Positions 20,583-31,218 of a stretch of 64,000 nt of DNA are shown in pieces. Every line of letters starts with the position of its first letter. The first letter of the stretch is position 1. The translations under genes and the position numbers were made by a program. The DNA comes from Psychromonas algarum (GTDB lineage: Bacteria; Pseudomonadota; Gammaproteobacteria; Enterobacterales; Psychromonadaceae). The notes beneath the pieces are model-generated. The model had not been told where the DNA came from. It searched no databases and saw nothing but the letters and a program-made list of their open reading frames with translations. The stretch covers positions 124,001-188,000 of the forward strand of contig NZ_SNUW01000006.1 of NCBI RefSeq assembly GCF_004376845.1, in the 5' to 3' direction.

Positions 20583-22043
20583 TCACGCGCTAAAATTGTC
20601 CTTAATGAAAGTCACGATCTCTTCCATTTTTGCACTACGTGATCCTTTAACAAGTACCACTGTTTTAACTTGTTCATTTTTAAAATAATTACTCATTGCT
20701 AATTTAAGCAATTGTTTATCTAAAAAATGTTCTGCACCTGCACTTTGAGAAGCCGCATTATACGCACTTGTAGCAAGTTGACTCAAACTTCCAACGGTAA
20801 ATAATTTATCAATCTGTTGCTGATGAGCATATTCGCCTACAGATTGATGTTCGTTTTCAGCATATTCGCCTAATTCCCCCATATCGCCACAAATCAATAC
20901 ACGTTTGCACTTATATTGACTTAATAGATCAATGGCAGCTTTAACAGATGATGAATTAGCATTATAGGTATCATCAATAACGGTCAGTTTTAGAGAAAGT
21001 TCAGTACTGTTAACACGTCCTGCAACTTGTTGTAATGTATTGAGTCCTTGTTGAATATCCAATAACGAACAGCCTAACGCAAATGCCATTGTGCTAGCAG
21101 CTAAAGCATTACTCACATTATGTTGACCAGGTAGATTTAATGTTACATCTATTTTTTCAACTACATCTGCATGCTTAATATTAAGCGTGAAACTAGCTTT
21201 CCCTAACTCATTAAATTGGATATTTGATGCAAATACATCTGCATTAATAAAATTTTGTTTGTTTTCTTGACTAGAAAAACCTAAGAAACATTGTTTTTTA
21301 TTTTGTAATTGTTTAACAAAGTCCTCAGCAAAACTAGCATCTAAGTTCACAACAGCAATACCAGAAGTATTTAAATTTGACCATATTTCAGCTTTTGCTT
21401 TAGCAACACCTTCTAAAGAACCAAAACCTTCCAGATGTGCTGGCATTATATTATTAACTAAAGCAACATCAGGCTGCGCTAACCCAGATGTATAAGCAAT
21501 TTCACCTATGTGATTAGCGCCTAGTTCTACGACAGCAAACTCATGCTGAGTTTCTAATCGAAGTAATGTTAAAGGTAAACCGATATCATTATTAAAGTTT
21601 CCAGCAGTCGCTAAAACCTTATTAGCATCGCCACAATGAGCGATTAAAATTGAACTTAATAACTCTTTACAAGTTGTTTTGCCATTGCTACCTGTGATAG
21701 CCGCACATTTTAAATTAGCAATCTTTTGTTTAATGAAGCGACCTAATAATCCTAAGGCAATTCTTGTATCTTCTACTTCAATAATCACTGCACCAGAAAG
21801 GCAAACCTTATTGTGACGTTCAACAAGTAATACGGAGGCACCTTTTTCAATAGCAACATTTAATAGATCATGCGCATTAAATGAAGGACCTTTTAAAGCA
21901 ATAAATAGATCATTTTTCTTAATAGTACGTGTATCAGTGCTGACATTATTAACCGTTAAAGAATTTGACTCTATTAATTGCGCACTCTCTTTTAAAGTAC
22001 CCTGAGTTGCTTGACAGATATCATCAATAGAAATGCTGATCAT
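20583..22043 (-). CDS. murF: UDP-MurNAc-tripeptide--D-Ala-D-Ala ligase
   Basis: 486 residues, about 30 longer than E. coli MurF. ITGSNGKTTCKELLSSIL is the ATP loop. NFNNDIGLPLTLL, ELGANHIGEIAYTS and IDDTYNANSSSVKAAIDLL are MurF-specific. It adds the D-Ala-D-Ala made by DdlB. It starts 2 nt after the murE stop. Confidence 0.97.
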   Translation of the reverse strand: MISISIDDICQATQGTLKESAQLIESNSLTVNNVSTDTRTIKKNDLFIALKGPSFNAHDLLNVAIEKGASVLLVERHNKVCLSGAVIIEVEDTRIALGLLGRFIKQKIANLKCAAITGSNGKTTCKELLSSILIAHCGDANKVLATAGNFNNDIGLPLTLLRLETQHEFAVVELGANHIGEIAYTSGLAQPDVALVNNIMPAHLEGFGSLEGVAKAKAEIWSNLNTSGIAVVNLDASFAEDFVKQLQNKKQCFLGFSSQENKQNFINADVFASNIQFNELGKASFTLNIKHADVVEKIDVTLNLPGQHNVSNALAASTMAFALGCSLLDIQQGLNTLQQVAGRVNSTELSLKLTVIDDTYNANSSSVKAAIDLLSQYKCKRVLICGDMGELGEYAENEHQSVGEYAHQQQIDKLFTVGSLSQLATSAYNAASQSAGAEHFLDKQLLKLAMSNYFKNEQVKTVVLVKGSRSAKMEEIVTFIKDNFSA

Positions 22044-22045
22044 AT

Positions 22046-23578
22046 TTATAGTTCCTGCATATTATTATTTAAACTTAATAACTCACTCAGGCATTCACGA
22101 TCACTATAATGCACTTTTTTATCACCAAAGATTTGATAATCCTCATGCCCTTTACCCGCAAGTAAAATAATATCGTTTGCTTGTGATGCTGCTAATAAGT
22201 GTGTAATTGCTTGCTTGCGGTCGTGAATAACAATTGCATTTTCAGGGGATATAAGACCTGCTTTAATATCCTCTACGATGGCTTGAGCATTTTCACTTCG
22301 AGGATTGTCATCAACAATAACGACTAAGTCAGCTCCTTGTTCTGCGATTTTAGCCATTTCAGGACGTTTACCTTTATCACGATCACCACCACAACCAAAA
22401 ACGGCAATAATACGACCTTGTTGTTTATGGCATTGTAAGGCTTTTAGTGCATTATCTAAGGCATCTGGTGTATGGGCATAATCAACGACGAATGTTACTT
22501 GCTGCTTTTTAAAAGAATATTGCTCCATTCTCCCTGGTACAACAGTAAGTTTAGCGAGGACCTCTTGAATTTTATCGACAGTAAAACCATCAGCAAATAA
22601 AGCACAACTCACAGCAGCAATATTCATTACATTGAAATCACCATAAAATGGGGTTTGTATTGTTCCTTTGCCCCAACTAGATTCAAATTCAAAAACTAAC
22701 CCTTGGGCTAAATATTGTACTTTTTCTATTTTAAAATAAGACTTACATGGCAAATTAGCACTAGCATGAAAACCATAAGCGATGGCATCTTGGTATTCTA
22801 TTAACCAACTTTGTCCCGTTAAATCATCGGCATTAATAATACGGTGCTTCAATGGGAAATTTTCAAATAACATTTTTTTAGCAGCAGCATAAGCTTCCAT
22901 CGTGCCATGATAATCTAGATGATCGCGAGTTAGGTTGGTAAAAATGGCTGTAGTATAAGGAATTGCAGCAACACGCCCTTGTAACAGGCCATGAGAAGAC
23001 ACTTCCATGATAGTATGCTGCGCACCTTGAGCTTGGTATTGTTGTAATTTATGGCAAACGGAGATGGCATCTAATGTCGTATTTAAGCTTACTTCTAATT
23101 GACCATACAAACCATTGCCAATAGTCCCCATTTGAGCACTTTGTAGCCCTAATAGCATATAACTATTCGCCAATAAGCTTGCAATAGTGGTTTTGCCATT
23201 GGTACCTGTTACTGCTGTTACACCATGTAAATTAGCATCAGGAAAATAAAAGCGCATAGCAATCGCATTAAGTAGTTTATTTAATTCAAAGATATGAATA
23301 ATAGGTATATTTGATTGAAAATCGATATGTCCGTTTAATGTGCTATCCATCGTTTCAGATAATACAGCACTTGCGCCAGCATCAATTGCTGTATTAATAA
23401 ATGCTCGACCATCAGTAACAGCACCTTGCAAGGCAACAAATAATTCACCTTTTTTAAGATAACGGCTATCTAAATTCATACCAACAATATGATGAGTTAA
23501 TGAAATATCAAACCAAGGTGATAATAACCAAGTAACCGTACAGTGTTGTTCTTCCTGCTGCACAATCTTATTAGCCAT
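22046..23578 (-). CDS. murE: UDP-MurNAc-L-Ala-D-Glu--meso-DAP ligase
   Basis: 510 residues. The ATP loop is VTGTNGKTTIASLLANSY. The DNPRSE motif in VDDNPRSENAQAI is the determinant for meso-diaminopimelate, so the wall is predicted to be DAP type. The start overlaps the ftsI stop by one base (TAATG), implying coupling. Confidence 0.97.
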   Translation of the reverse strand: MANKIVQQEEQHCTVTWLLSPWFDISLTHHIVGMNLDSRYLKKGELFVALQGAVTDGRAFINTAIDAGASAVLSETMDSTLNGHIDFQSNIPIIHIFELNKLLNAIAMRFYFPDANLHGVTAVTGTNGKTTIASLLANSYMLLGLQSAQMGTIGNGLYGQLEVSLNTTLDAISVCHKLQQYQAQGAQHTIMEVSSHGLLQGRVAAIPYTTAIFTNLTRDHLDYHGTMEAYAAAKKMLFENFPLKHRIINADDLTGQSWLIEYQDAIAYGFHASANLPCKSYFKIEKVQYLAQGLVFEFESSWGKGTIQTPFYGDFNVMNIAAVSCALFADGFTVDKIQEVLAKLTVVPGRMEQYSFKKQQVTFVVDYAHTPDALDNALKALQCHKQQGRIIAVFGCGGDRDKGKRPEMAKIAEQGADLVVIVDDNPRSENAQAIVEDIKAGLISPENAIVIHDRKQAITHLLAASQANDIILLAGKGHEDYQIFGDKKVHYSDRECLSELLSLNNNMQEL

Positions 23579-25410
23579 TATTTAGCCTCCAAATAAGTAT
23601 AACTTTGATCACGATCGTCCGGTAATACATGTGATAGTAATAAAGAGCTTTTCATAACCGCTGCAAATACAGGAGCCGCAACATCACCGGCATAATATCG
23701 ATCACCTTGAGGCTCATTGATCATAACTGCAATAGCAAAACGAGGACGAGTTGCTGGTGCTATACCTGCAAATACAGCAACATAATCATCACCGTAACCA
23801 CCTGCAACAGCTTTCCTAGATGTCCCCGTTTTACCTGCAATTCGGTAACCATCAACTTTGGCTTTACGTGCAGTACCACCAACTTCGGTAACACCTTCCA
23901 TCATGCCAACAACTTCTAATGCAATATGTTTAGGAATCACTTGTCGTCCAACGGCAGGCGTAGCACTTTTAATAATAGAAATAGGATATTCCATTCCACC
24001 ACTGCCTAAAATTGAATACGCTTTTGCAAGCTGTAAAGTTGTTGCTGTAATGCCATAACCAAATGACATAGTTGCTAATTCAAAATCAGACCAACGGTGA
24101 CGAATAGGTAAACGCCCAGCACTTTCACCAATTAACCCAATACCGGTATCGTTACCTAAACCAAAGTCAGCAAAGGTTTGCTGTAATTGATCAGGTTTGA
24201 GTCGTAATGCTAATTTACTTACACCGACATTACTCGATTTTTTAAGTATTTTAGCGAGACTGATTTTTCCATAATTGTGTCCATCACGTACTCTACGACC
24301 ACCTACATGCATCCAACCTGGATTAGTATCAACAATCTCATCTGGGTTTGTTTTATGATTAATTAACGCACTTGCAACCACTAAAGGTTTTACTGTTGAA
24401 CCAGGTTCAAATGTATCTGTTATTGCACGATTACGTAATTTATAAGCTTGATATTGATTGCGATCATTAGGGTTAAACGATGGGTAGTTAGCCATCGCAT
24501 AAATTTCACCATTGTGAATATCAATTACTACAATAGAGCCCGATGATGCATTATTAATTTTAACTGCGCGCTTTAATTCACTATACGCAACAGCTTGAAT
24601 ACGTTGATCAATTGTTAATTGTAAATTACCCGCTAATTTTTTTTCTTTGACCACGGCAATATTATCAATCACATTACCTAAACGATCTTTACGTACTCGT
24701 CTTTCGCCACTTTGCCCTTGAAGAAACTTATTATAACTTTTCTCAATTCCTTCAATACCTTGTGCATCTAAATCAGTTAACCCTAAAATATTAGCGTTGA
24801 TTTCACCTGTTGGATAAAAACGATGAGACTCTAATTGACTAGCAATGCCTGGTAATTTTAATTGTTTGATGTATTTAACAATAGGATCGTTAACTTGACG
24901 TTTTAAATAAGCAAATCGAGAGTTTGGTTTTTGAATCATAGCTGCAATATTATCAATATTAACATCCAGTACTTCCGCTAACGCAGGCCATTTCTTAGAT
25001 TCATAAAAATATTTTTTTGTATAGCGTTCTACACCCGTTTTAGGATTAACAACAATGCTGTCTTTCCACTCTTGGCGGGTAAAAGCAAAATGTTTTTTAA
25101 CTTGTTTCGGATCAACCCATATAGCATAAGCTGGTACACTTACAGCTAATTCTTCACCATTACGATCTTCTATATTGCCTCGATGTGCAATGGATTCGGT
25201 AATTCGTAAGCTACGCTTATCAGCTTGATTAGATAAGTATTCAGGTTCAATCACTTGAATAAATGCAAGACGCGCAATTAACACAATAGCAATTAATCCC
25301 ATTGCCACTGCGACAAAAATATATCGGCCAGAAGAATAATTATCGTAAACTTTTTTCTTTCTAGTTTGCGAAATCACCTTGGGTTTTGATGGAGTACGTC
25401 TTCTATTCAT
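23578..25410 (-). CDS. ftsI: Septal transpeptidase FtsI (PBP3)
   Basis: 610 residues. A cytoplasmic basic N-terminus and one transmembrane helix (about 30-50) precede the pedestal domain. The transpeptidase motifs are EPGSTVKPL (active Ser in STVK), KSSNVGVSKL (SxN) and AGKTGTSRK (KTG). It cross-links septal peptidoglycan and is the partner of FtsW. It overlaps ftsL by 4 nt. Confidence 0.96.
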   Translation of the reverse strand: MNRRRTPSKPKVISQTRKKKVYDNYSSGRYIFVAVAMGLIAIVLIARLAFIQVIEPEYLSNQADKRSLRITESIAHRGNIEDRNGEELAVSVPAYAIWVDPKQVKKHFAFTRQEWKDSIVVNPKTGVERYTKKYFYESKKWPALAEVLDVNIDNIAAMIQKPNSRFAYLKRQVNDPIVKYIKQLKLPGIASQLESHRFYPTGEINANILGLTDLDAQGIEGIEKSYNKFLQGQSGERRVRKDRLGNVIDNIAVVKEKKLAGNLQLTIDQRIQAVAYSELKRAVKINNASSGSIVVIDIHNGEIYAMANYPSFNPNDRNQYQAYKLRNRAITDTFEPGSTVKPLVVASALINHKTNPDEIVDTNPGWMHVGGRRVRDGHNYGKISLAKILKKSSNVGVSKLALRLKPDQLQQTFADFGLGNDTGIGLIGESAGRLPIRHRWSDFELATMSFGYGITATTLQLAKAYSILGSGGMEYPISIIKSATPAVGRQVIPKHIALEVVGMMEGVTEVGGTARKAKVDGYRIAGKTGTSRKAVAGGYGDDYVAVFAGIAPATRPRFAIAVMINEPQGDRYYAGDVAAPVFAAVMKSSLLLSHVLPDDRDQSYTYLEAK

Positions 25411-25721
25411 CGGATTTCCACTAATACACTATTATTTTTTGTTGGTTGTGCCATTGATAACTTATGAATTGCAACAGAGCGGATCCGACTATGTTCATCG
25501 AGTGTATGCTCTTCAATAAGCAAATTTCTCCATTCAATCATTAAGTTGTCTTTTTGTTGTGATAAATATTCTTTTTTAGTAACGAGTTCACGTGTTTCAT
25601 GTGTGGTATAAATGTTATATAACGCACTGATTAATATTAAAATCCCTAAAATAACAATGACCACGTAATGACGTAAATCAGCTAATATTAGTAGTAATAA
25701 ATTATCGCGATTCCCTGACAA
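25407..25721 (-). CDS. ftsL: Cell division protein FtsL
   Basis: 104 residues. One transmembrane helix at about residues 18-38 (YVVIVILGILILISALYNIY) is followed by a periplasmic coiled coil (about 43-85) with the HETRELVTKKEYL pattern. It forms the FtsQLB complex. The assignment also rests on its place between rsmH and ftsI. It begins immediately at the end of rsmH. Confidence 0.92.
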   Translation of the reverse strand: MSGNRDNLLLLILADLRHYVVIVILGILILISALYNIYTTHETRELVTKKEYLSQQKDNLMIEWRNLLIEEHTLDEHSRIRSVAIHKLSMAQPTKNNSVLVEIR

Positions 25722-26669
25722 TTACTTCACCTCTGGCTGTCTTAATTTCACTGCTACACGTAAAACTGAACTACGAGAACGTGGATTTGCATCAACTTCT
25801 TCAGCAGTTGGCTTAATTGCCTTACCCACTGACTTTAAATTTTTCCCATCTTGCATTTGTGCATCGGTTAATGGCAAACCAGCAGGATATTCAGGCCCTT
25901 TTTCTTGCTTACGAATAAAGCGTTTTACGATGCGGTCTTCAAGAGAATGGAAACTGATCACAGATAGCTGACCACCAATTGCTAAGATATCCAACGCACC
26001 GTCTAATACCTTATGGATCTCTTCTAATTCACTATTGATATAAATACGAATACCTTGGAAACTGCGCGTTGCTGGATGCTTTTTCTTTTCACGTTTAGGA
26101 CAAAGACGTTCAATTAATTGTGCAAGTTGCAAAGTACGTGTAAACGGTGTTTCATCTCTATCCGCAACAATGGCTCTCGCAATACGATAAGCAAATTTCT
26201 CTTCACCAAAGGTTTTTAAAGCCCAACCAATATCATCAACATCAGCTTTTGCTAACCAATCAGCAGCACTGATCCCCGTTGTTGGATCCATACGCATATC
26301 CAATGGCCCATCGCGCATAAAACTAAATCCACGCTCAGCATCATCAAGTTGAGGAGATGAAACGCCTAGATCTAAAAGAACCCCATCAATCTTTCCCGCT
26401 AAACCTAATTCTTTAACGTATTCAGCTAAGCCAGAAAAAGGACCATGAACGATCTCAAAACGGCTATCTTCTAGTTTTAATGCTTCGGCAGTTGCTATTG
26501 CACGCGGATCGCGATCAATAGCAATTAAACGACCTTTAGGGCCTAGTTTTGATAAAATATGACGCGAGTGACCACCACGGCCAAAAGTTCCATCTACATA
26601 TATACCATCGGGTTTAATCGCTAATCCATCAACGGCTTCATTTAATAATACGGTTATATGCTCACTCAT
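25722..26669 (-). CDS. rsmH: 16S rRNA (cytosine1402-N4)-methyltransferase
   Basis: 315 residues. [13 protein letters not shown], the SAM loop [32 protein letters not shown] and [15 protein letters not shown] are RsmH (MraW) signatures. It methylates C1402 in the ribosomal P site. It overlaps the mraZ stop by one base. Confidence 0.97.
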   Translation of the reverse strand: MSEHITVLLNEAVDGLAIKPDGIYVDGTFGRGGHSRHILSKLGPKGRLIAIDRDPRAIATAEALKLEDSRFEIVHGPFSGLAEYVKELGLAGKIDGVLLDLGVSSPQLDDAERGFSFMRDGPLDMRMDPTTGISAADWLAKADVDDIGWALKTFGEEKFAYRIARAIVADRDETPFTRTLQLAQLIERLCPKREKKKHPATRSFQGIRIYINSELEEIHKVLDGALDILAIGGQLSVISFHSLEDRIVKRFIRKQEKGPEYPAGLPLTDAQMQDGKNLKSVGKAIKPTAEEVDANPRSRSSVLRVAVKLRQPEVK

Positions 26670-27130
26670 TAGAACGAGAACTCCTTGAGAGAATCACTTA
26701 ATTCCATGCCTAACGACATGTCACTTTGTAGATCTTGCTGAACTTGTTGATGCCATACTTGCTCATCCCAAATTTCAAATTTATTTAATTGCCCAACTAA
26801 CATTATTTTTTTATCTAAACCTGCATGTTGACGTAGCGTAGGGGCAATTAATGTGCGGCCATTTTTATCTAACTCACACTCGGTCGCATGGCCCAAGATT
26901 AATCGTTGTATACGTCTTTCTTGTGGATTAGTGCTCGATAGACCACGTAATTTATTTTCTATTAATTGCCATTCGTGCAATGGGTAAAGCAACAAACAAT
27001 TTTGAGTTTGGAAATCAATAGTGCATACAAATTGACCATGACAGGTATCAGAAAGCCAATCACGATACCGAGTTGGGATCGCAATACGCCCTTTAGTGTC
27101 AAGATTGATGGCATTTGCACCACGTAACAT
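26669..27130 (-). CDS. mraZ: Transcriptional regulator MraZ
   Basis: 153 residues with two SpoVT/AbrB-like halves: [18 protein letters not shown] near residue 10 and [20 protein letters not shown] near residue 92. It is the first gene of the dcw operon and in E. coli represses that operon by binding TGGG-type repeats. Such a repeat array lies 54-88 nt upstream here. The ribosome binding site is weak (GGGA about 11 nt upstream). Confidence 0.95.
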   Translation of the reverse strand: MLRGANAINLDTKGRIAIPTRYRDWLSDTCHGQFVCTIDFQTQNCLLLYPLHEWQLIENKLRGLSSTNPQERRIQRLILGHATECELDKNGRTLIAPTLRQHAGLDKKIMLVGQLNKFEIWDEQVWHQQVQQDLQSDMSLGMELSDSLKEFSF

Positions 27131-27183
27131 GATTATTTAATCCCATTAATTGATAAATTAATTATGCATTTTTGAAGAAAAAG

Positions 27184-27218
27184 ATCCACAAAATGACACT
27201 TTACCCCACTTTTATCCA
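27184..27218 (-). promoter_or_regulatory. Putative MraZ operator: four 10-nt spaced repeats
   Basis: On the minus strand the array reads TGGAT, TGGGG, TGTCA, TGGAT, each separated by exactly 5 nt (plus-strand starts 27184, 27194, 27204, 27214). The known MraZ target in E. coli is TGGGN repeats with 5-nt spacers, so the spacing matches exactly and the repeat sequences match in part. It lies just upstream of mraZ, consistent with autoregulation of the dcw operon. Confidence 0.75.
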
Positions 27219-27374
27219 CTCAGTCTAATAAACTACCACATTATTGCAAGCAATCCTTAATATTAAATTAAGATCTGCATCACACATTTATTTGGCAAAC
27301 GTTTAATTTGTGCGCTATATCAGTTAATAAAAAAGTGAAATTAATCTCAAAAGGCAACCAATGAATAAGTTGCG

Positions 27375-27383
27375 TGATATACT
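27375..27383 (+). promoter_or_regulatory. Extended -10 promoter for rsfS operon
   Basis: TGATATACT is a TGn extended -10 with hexamer TATACT. It is followed by a GC-rich discriminator (CCGCCGC), about 40 nt before the rsfS start. No good -35 is visible, as expected for an extended -10 promoter. A GC-rich discriminator often goes with growth-rate control; that is inference. Confidence 0.55.
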
Positions 27384-27429
27384 CCGCCGCTAAAAACAAT
27401 TTAACTAATAAACTCGGAAGGAAATCCCC

Positions 27430-27756
27430 TTGCAAGACGAACAATTAAAAGCATTTATCATCAATCAACTTGAAGATATGAAAGCAAAAGAAATCGTAAC
27501 TATTGATGTAGCTGGTATCTCAGATGTAACTGATACTTTGATCATCTGTACTGGTACTTCAAAACGTCACGTTCGCTCAATCGCTGAACAAACTGCACTA
27601 GCAGCAAAAAATGCAGGTGAAGTACCACTTGGTGTTGAAGGCCTTGAAGGCAGCGAATGGGTATTAATTGATATGGGTAACGTTGTTGTGCATGTAATGC
27701 AAGATGAAACTCGTCAATTTTATCAGTTAGAAAAATTATGGACTGAAACTGCTTAA
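27430..27756 (+). CDS. rsfS: Ribosome silencing factor RsfS
   Basis: 108 residues. [28 protein letters not shown] and [29 protein letters not shown] sequence (both read here in part) define the RsfS/YbeB family, which binds ribosomal protein L14 and blocks subunit joining in starvation. The start codon is TTG at 27430, supported by AAGGAAAT 6-10 nt upstream and by the conserved N-terminus; no ATG lies nearby. It is coupled to rlmH by a TAATG overlap. Confidence 0.95.
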   Translation: MQDEQLKAFIINQLEDMKAKEIVTIDVAGISDVTDTLIICTGTSKRHVRSIAEQTALAAKNAGEVPLGVEGLEGSEWVLIDMGNVVVHVMQDETRQFYQLEKLWTETA

Positions 27757-28226
27757 TGAAAATTCAGCTAATTGCAGTAGGCACAAAAATGCCCGACTGG
27801 GTTGAAAAAGGTTACCAGGAATATGCACGGCGTTTCCCAAAAGAGATGCAACTTGAGTTGTTGGAAATCAACGCAGGTAAACGTGGCAAAAATGCAGATA
27901 TTAAACGCATTTTAAAAAAAGAAGGTGAATTAACCTTAGAAGCCATTCCAAAAGGTAACAAAATTGTCACGTTAGAAGTAACGGGGAAATCTTGGACAAC
28001 CGAACAATTAGCCTCTGAAATGACCAAGTGGCAACATGATGGGCGAAACATTAGCTTATTAATTGGGGGGCCGGAGGGCTTGGCTCCTGAATGTATAGAA
28101 AAATCAGAACAGCGTTGGTCTCTTTCTGCACTAACATTACCGCATCCTCTTGTTAGGATCTTAGTAGCAGAAAGTTTATATCGCGCATTTACATTAACCA
28201 TTAACCATCCATATCATAGAGAGTAA
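27756..28226 (+). CDS. rlmH: 23S rRNA (pseudouridine1915-N3)-methyltransferase
   Basis: 156 residues, SPOUT family with a trefoil knot. The C-terminal knot shows [16 protein letters not shown] and [22 protein letters not shown], and the protein ends HPYHRE as RlmH proteins do. It methylates pseudouridine 1915 in helix 69. The start overlaps the rsfS stop by one base. Confidence 0.97.
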   Translation: MKIQLIAVGTKMPDWVEKGYQEYARRFPKEMQLELLEINAGKRGKNADIKRILKKEGELTLEAIPKGNKIVTLEVTGKSWTTEQLASEMTKWQHDGRNISLLIGGPEGLAPECIEKSEQRWSLSALTLPHPLVRILVAESLYRAFTLTINHPYHRE

Positions 28227-28228
28227 AG

Positions 28229-30097
28229 GTGTTACGAAAACGCAATAGCATACGTAATCACAGTGCAGAATCCTCACTATTTATGCGCAGAACCATTGTC
28301 GTTTTTGTCGCGATCTTAATTGCCATTGGCATTTTGATTACTAATTTATATTATCTACAAATTAGCTCTTTTAAGAGCTACCAAACGCGTTCCAATGCGA
28401 ATCGAATCAGCGTGCAAACGGTCCCTCCTAACCGAGGTTTGATCTATGACAGAAATGGCGTCATTCTTGCTGAAAACCGTCCTGTTTATAGTCTGCAAGT
28501 CATTAAAAATAAAACAAATGATTTAAATAACGATATTAAACGTTTAACTAAATTACTCTCTTTAACCGAAGATGAACTAAAGAAATTTAACAGTAATACT
28601 CGCTACACGAGATCTTTTAGAGCGATTACTATTCGAGATCAACTAACTCCTGAAGAAGTTGCACTTTTCACGGTTAACCAACATAAATTTAAAGGCTTCT
28701 CCATTCAAGCTAGCCTTAAACGCTATTACCCTTATGGCACTGCTTTTACACATGTATTAGGTTATATAGCAAAAATAAATAGTCGAGACTTACAAAAAAT
28801 AGAACAACGTGGTGAACGTGCACGCTATCAAGGAACACATTATATTGGTAAATTAGGTATCGAAAAATTTTATGAAGATATCTTGCACGGTGAACCCGGT
28901 CAACGCCAAGTAGAGGTAGATAGTTGGGGTAAAGTGATTAGAACATTACAATTTACGGCACCTGTACCAGGAAAAGATATCAGACTTAATATTGATATCA
29001 ACTTACAGTTAAAAGCACAAGAGTTGTTAGGTGACATGCGTGGCAGTATTATTTTAATGGAAGCAAAAACAGGCGCAATACTGAGTCTAGTTTCAGCTCC
29101 AAGCTACGACCCTAATTTATTTGTAACAGGGATCAGTCAAACACAATATAACAAATTACTACAATCCAAAGATAGACCCCTTATTAATCGAGCAACACAA
29201 GGGCGTTATCCCCCTGCATCAACAATAAAACCACAAATGGCCTTATTAGCTTTAAATGAAAAAGTGATAACAGAAGAAACTAAAATTAAAGATCCAGGAT
29301 GGTGGATTGTACCAAATAGTAAACGTCGCTTTCGAGATTGGAAACGTTGGGGACATGGGATGGTTGATGTATTTCATGCCATTGAACAAAGTTGTGATAC
29401 CTTTTTCTACGATACAGCTTATAAGTTAGGTATTGATCGTATAGAACCTTTTATGCGTTTATTCGGCTTTGGGGAATATAGTGGCTTAGATCTCGCAGAA
29501 GAAACAAAAGCGATTATGCCTTCAAGAGATTGGAAAAGTAATCGTTTTAAGCAACCTTGGTATGATGGAGATACCATTTCAGTAGGTATAGGCCAAGGTT
29601 ATTGGACAGTAACTCCAATCCAACTCACTAAAGCAACGGCAGTTTTAGCAAGACGTGGTGAAAATATTGAACCTCATATTCTAGGGTCCATTATATCTTC
29701 AGGTGAAGAATTTTCTCCTGTCCATGAATCTATTCAACCGATTCAATTACACGATCAACGTTATTGGGATATTGCCTTAGAAGCAATGCGTGGTGTAACG
29801 AGTAAAAGATCAGGCACCGCTCATCGCGCCTTTGCAAATACAACTTATACTGTCGCAGGTAAATCTGGAACGGCTCAAGTTATTAACATGAAAGAAGATG
29901 AAGAATACGATGCTGAAAAAATAAATGAAAGGCATCGAGATAACGCAATGTTTATTGCCTTTGCTCCATTTGAATCACCAGAAATAGTTGCAACTGTTGT
30001 TTTAGAGAATGCCGGAGGTGGCAGTACCAATGCAGCCCCGATAGCACGAGCGCTATTTGATGAGTATTTTAAAAACATTCCACCACCAACACAGTAA
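28229..30097 (+). CDS. mrdA: Elongation transpeptidase PBP2 (MrdA)
   Basis: 622 residues. One transmembrane segment at about residues 20-42 precedes the pedestal. The penicillin-binding motifs are PPASTIKPQM (active Ser), EQSCDTFFY (SxD) and AGKSGTAQV (KSG). It cross-links lateral-wall peptidoglycan with RodA. The start is GTG at 28229, two bases after the rlmH stop, with AGAG-rich sequence upstream. The next gene is rodA, the usual arrangement. Confidence 0.96.
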   Translation: MLRKRNSIRNHSAESSLFMRRTIVVFVAILIAIGILITNLYYLQISSFKSYQTRSNANRISVQTVPPNRGLIYDRNGVILAENRPVYSLQVIKNKTNDLNNDIKRLTKLLSLTEDELKKFNSNTRYTRSFRAITIRDQLTPEEVALFTVNQHKFKGFSIQASLKRYYPYGTAFTHVLGYIAKINSRDLQKIEQRGERARYQGTHYIGKLGIEKFYEDILHGEPGQRQVEVDSWGKVIRTLQFTAPVPGKDIRLNIDINLQLKAQELLGDMRGSIILMEAKTGAILSLVSAPSYDPNLFVTGISQTQYNKLLQSKDRPLINRATQGRYPPASTIKPQMALLALNEKVITEETKIKDPGWWIVPNSKRRFRDWKRWGHGMVDVFHAIEQSCDTFFYDTAYKLGIDRIEPFMRLFGFGEYSGLDLAEETKAIMPSRDWKSNRFKQPWYDGDTISVGIGQGYWTVTPIQLTKATAVLARRGENIEPHILGSIISSGEEFSPVHESIQPIQLHDQRYWDIALEAMRGVTSKRSGTAHRAFANTTYTVAGKSGTAQVINMKEDEEYDAEKINERHRDNAMFIAFAPFESPEIVATVVLENAGGGSTNAAPIARALFDEYFKNIPPPTQ

Positions 30098-30109
30098 CGG
30101 ATTTTAATT

Positions 30110-31213
30110 ATGGTGAGTACGCAAGCTCAAAAAAGTATTTTCTATCGTTTACATATAGACCCTTATTTATTACTCGGTTTATTTGCATTAATGAGCATTA
30201 GCTTAACTGTTTTATATTCTGTTGCTGGATATGAAATGATCTATCGTCAAGTCACTCGATTAGCGATTGCCTTAACGGTAATGTTAGTCATTGCTCAAAT
30301 ACCACCAGAATGGTATCGACGTTGGGCCCCCGGTATTTTTATAGCCTGTGTATTATTGTTAATTGCAGTATTAGTTATAGGACATACAGGGAAAGGCGCA
30401 CAACGTTGGTTAGATTTAGGCTTTACTAAGTTTCAACCCTCTGAAATCATGAAACTAATCATGCCGCTCATGGTTGCCTATTATGTTAGTCAATACACCT
30501 TACCAACTCGTTTTAAACAAGCAGTAATCGCTTTATTAATTGTTATTGTGCCTACCTTATTAATTGCTAAACAACCCGATTTAGGAACATCAATTCTTGT
30601 AGCTTCTTCTGGCTTATTTGTGCTTTTTTTATCGGGTATATCTTGGCTTTATATTGGTATCGCCTTAGCAAGTATTTTAGCCTTTGTGCCTATTCTATGG
30701 TTCTTTTTAATGCTTGATTATCAACGAGGGCGAGTACTTACATTATTAAACCCAGAAGCGGACCCATTAGGGGCTGGTTACCATATCATCCAGTCAAAAA
30801 TAGCGATTGGTTCTGGTGGATTTTGGGGCAAGGGTTGGTTACACGGCACGCAGTCACAATTAGAGTTTTTACCTGAGCGCCACACTGATTTTATCTTTTC
30901 AGTTTACTCAGAAGAATTTGGCTTTATAGGCGTTTTATTATTATTAACTATCTATATTTTAATTATTGGGCGTGGTCTGTGGATTGCTAATCAAGCTCAG
31001 GATGCTTTTACTAAATTAATTGCAGGTAGCATAATCTTAACTTTCTTTGTTTATGTGCTTGTTAATATTGGTATGGTAAGTGGATTATTACCCGTTGTAG
31101 GAGTGCCCTTACCCATTGTTAGTTTTGGTGGGACCTCTATCGTTACCCTATTAGCAGGTTTTGGTATATTAATGTCTATTCACACTCATAAACGCTTTAA
31201 TATAAAACGGTAA
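30110..31213 (+). CDS. mrdB: Rod-shape peptidoglycan polymerase RodA (MrdB)
   Basis: 367 residues with about ten transmembrane segments, SEDS family. Diagnostic: FQPSEIMKLIMPLMVAYY, KQPDLGTSILVASSG, FLPERHTDFIFSVYSEEFGF and PLPIVSFGGTSIV. It polymerises glycan strands for elongation with PBP2. It starts 12 nt after mrdA. It lacks the long C-terminal tail of FtsW. Confidence 0.96.
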   Translation: MVSTQAQKSIFYRLHIDPYLLLGLFALMSISLTVLYSVAGYEMIYRQVTRLAIALTVMLVIAQIPPEWYRRWAPGIFIACVLLLIAVLVIGHTGKGAQRWLDLGFTKFQPSEIMKLIMPLMVAYYVSQYTLPTRFKQAVIALLIVIVPTLLIAKQPDLGTSILVASSGLFVLFLSGISWLYIGIALASILAFVPILWFFLMLDYQRGRVLTLLNPEADPLGAGYHIIQSKIAIGSGGFWGKGWLHGTQSQLEFLPERHTDFIFSVYSEEFGFIGVLLLLTIYILIIGRGLWIANQAQDAFTKLIAGSIILTFFVYVLVNIGMVSGLLPVVGVPLPIVSFGGTSIVTLLAGFGILMSIHTHKRFNIKR

Positions 31214-31218
31214 ATTCA

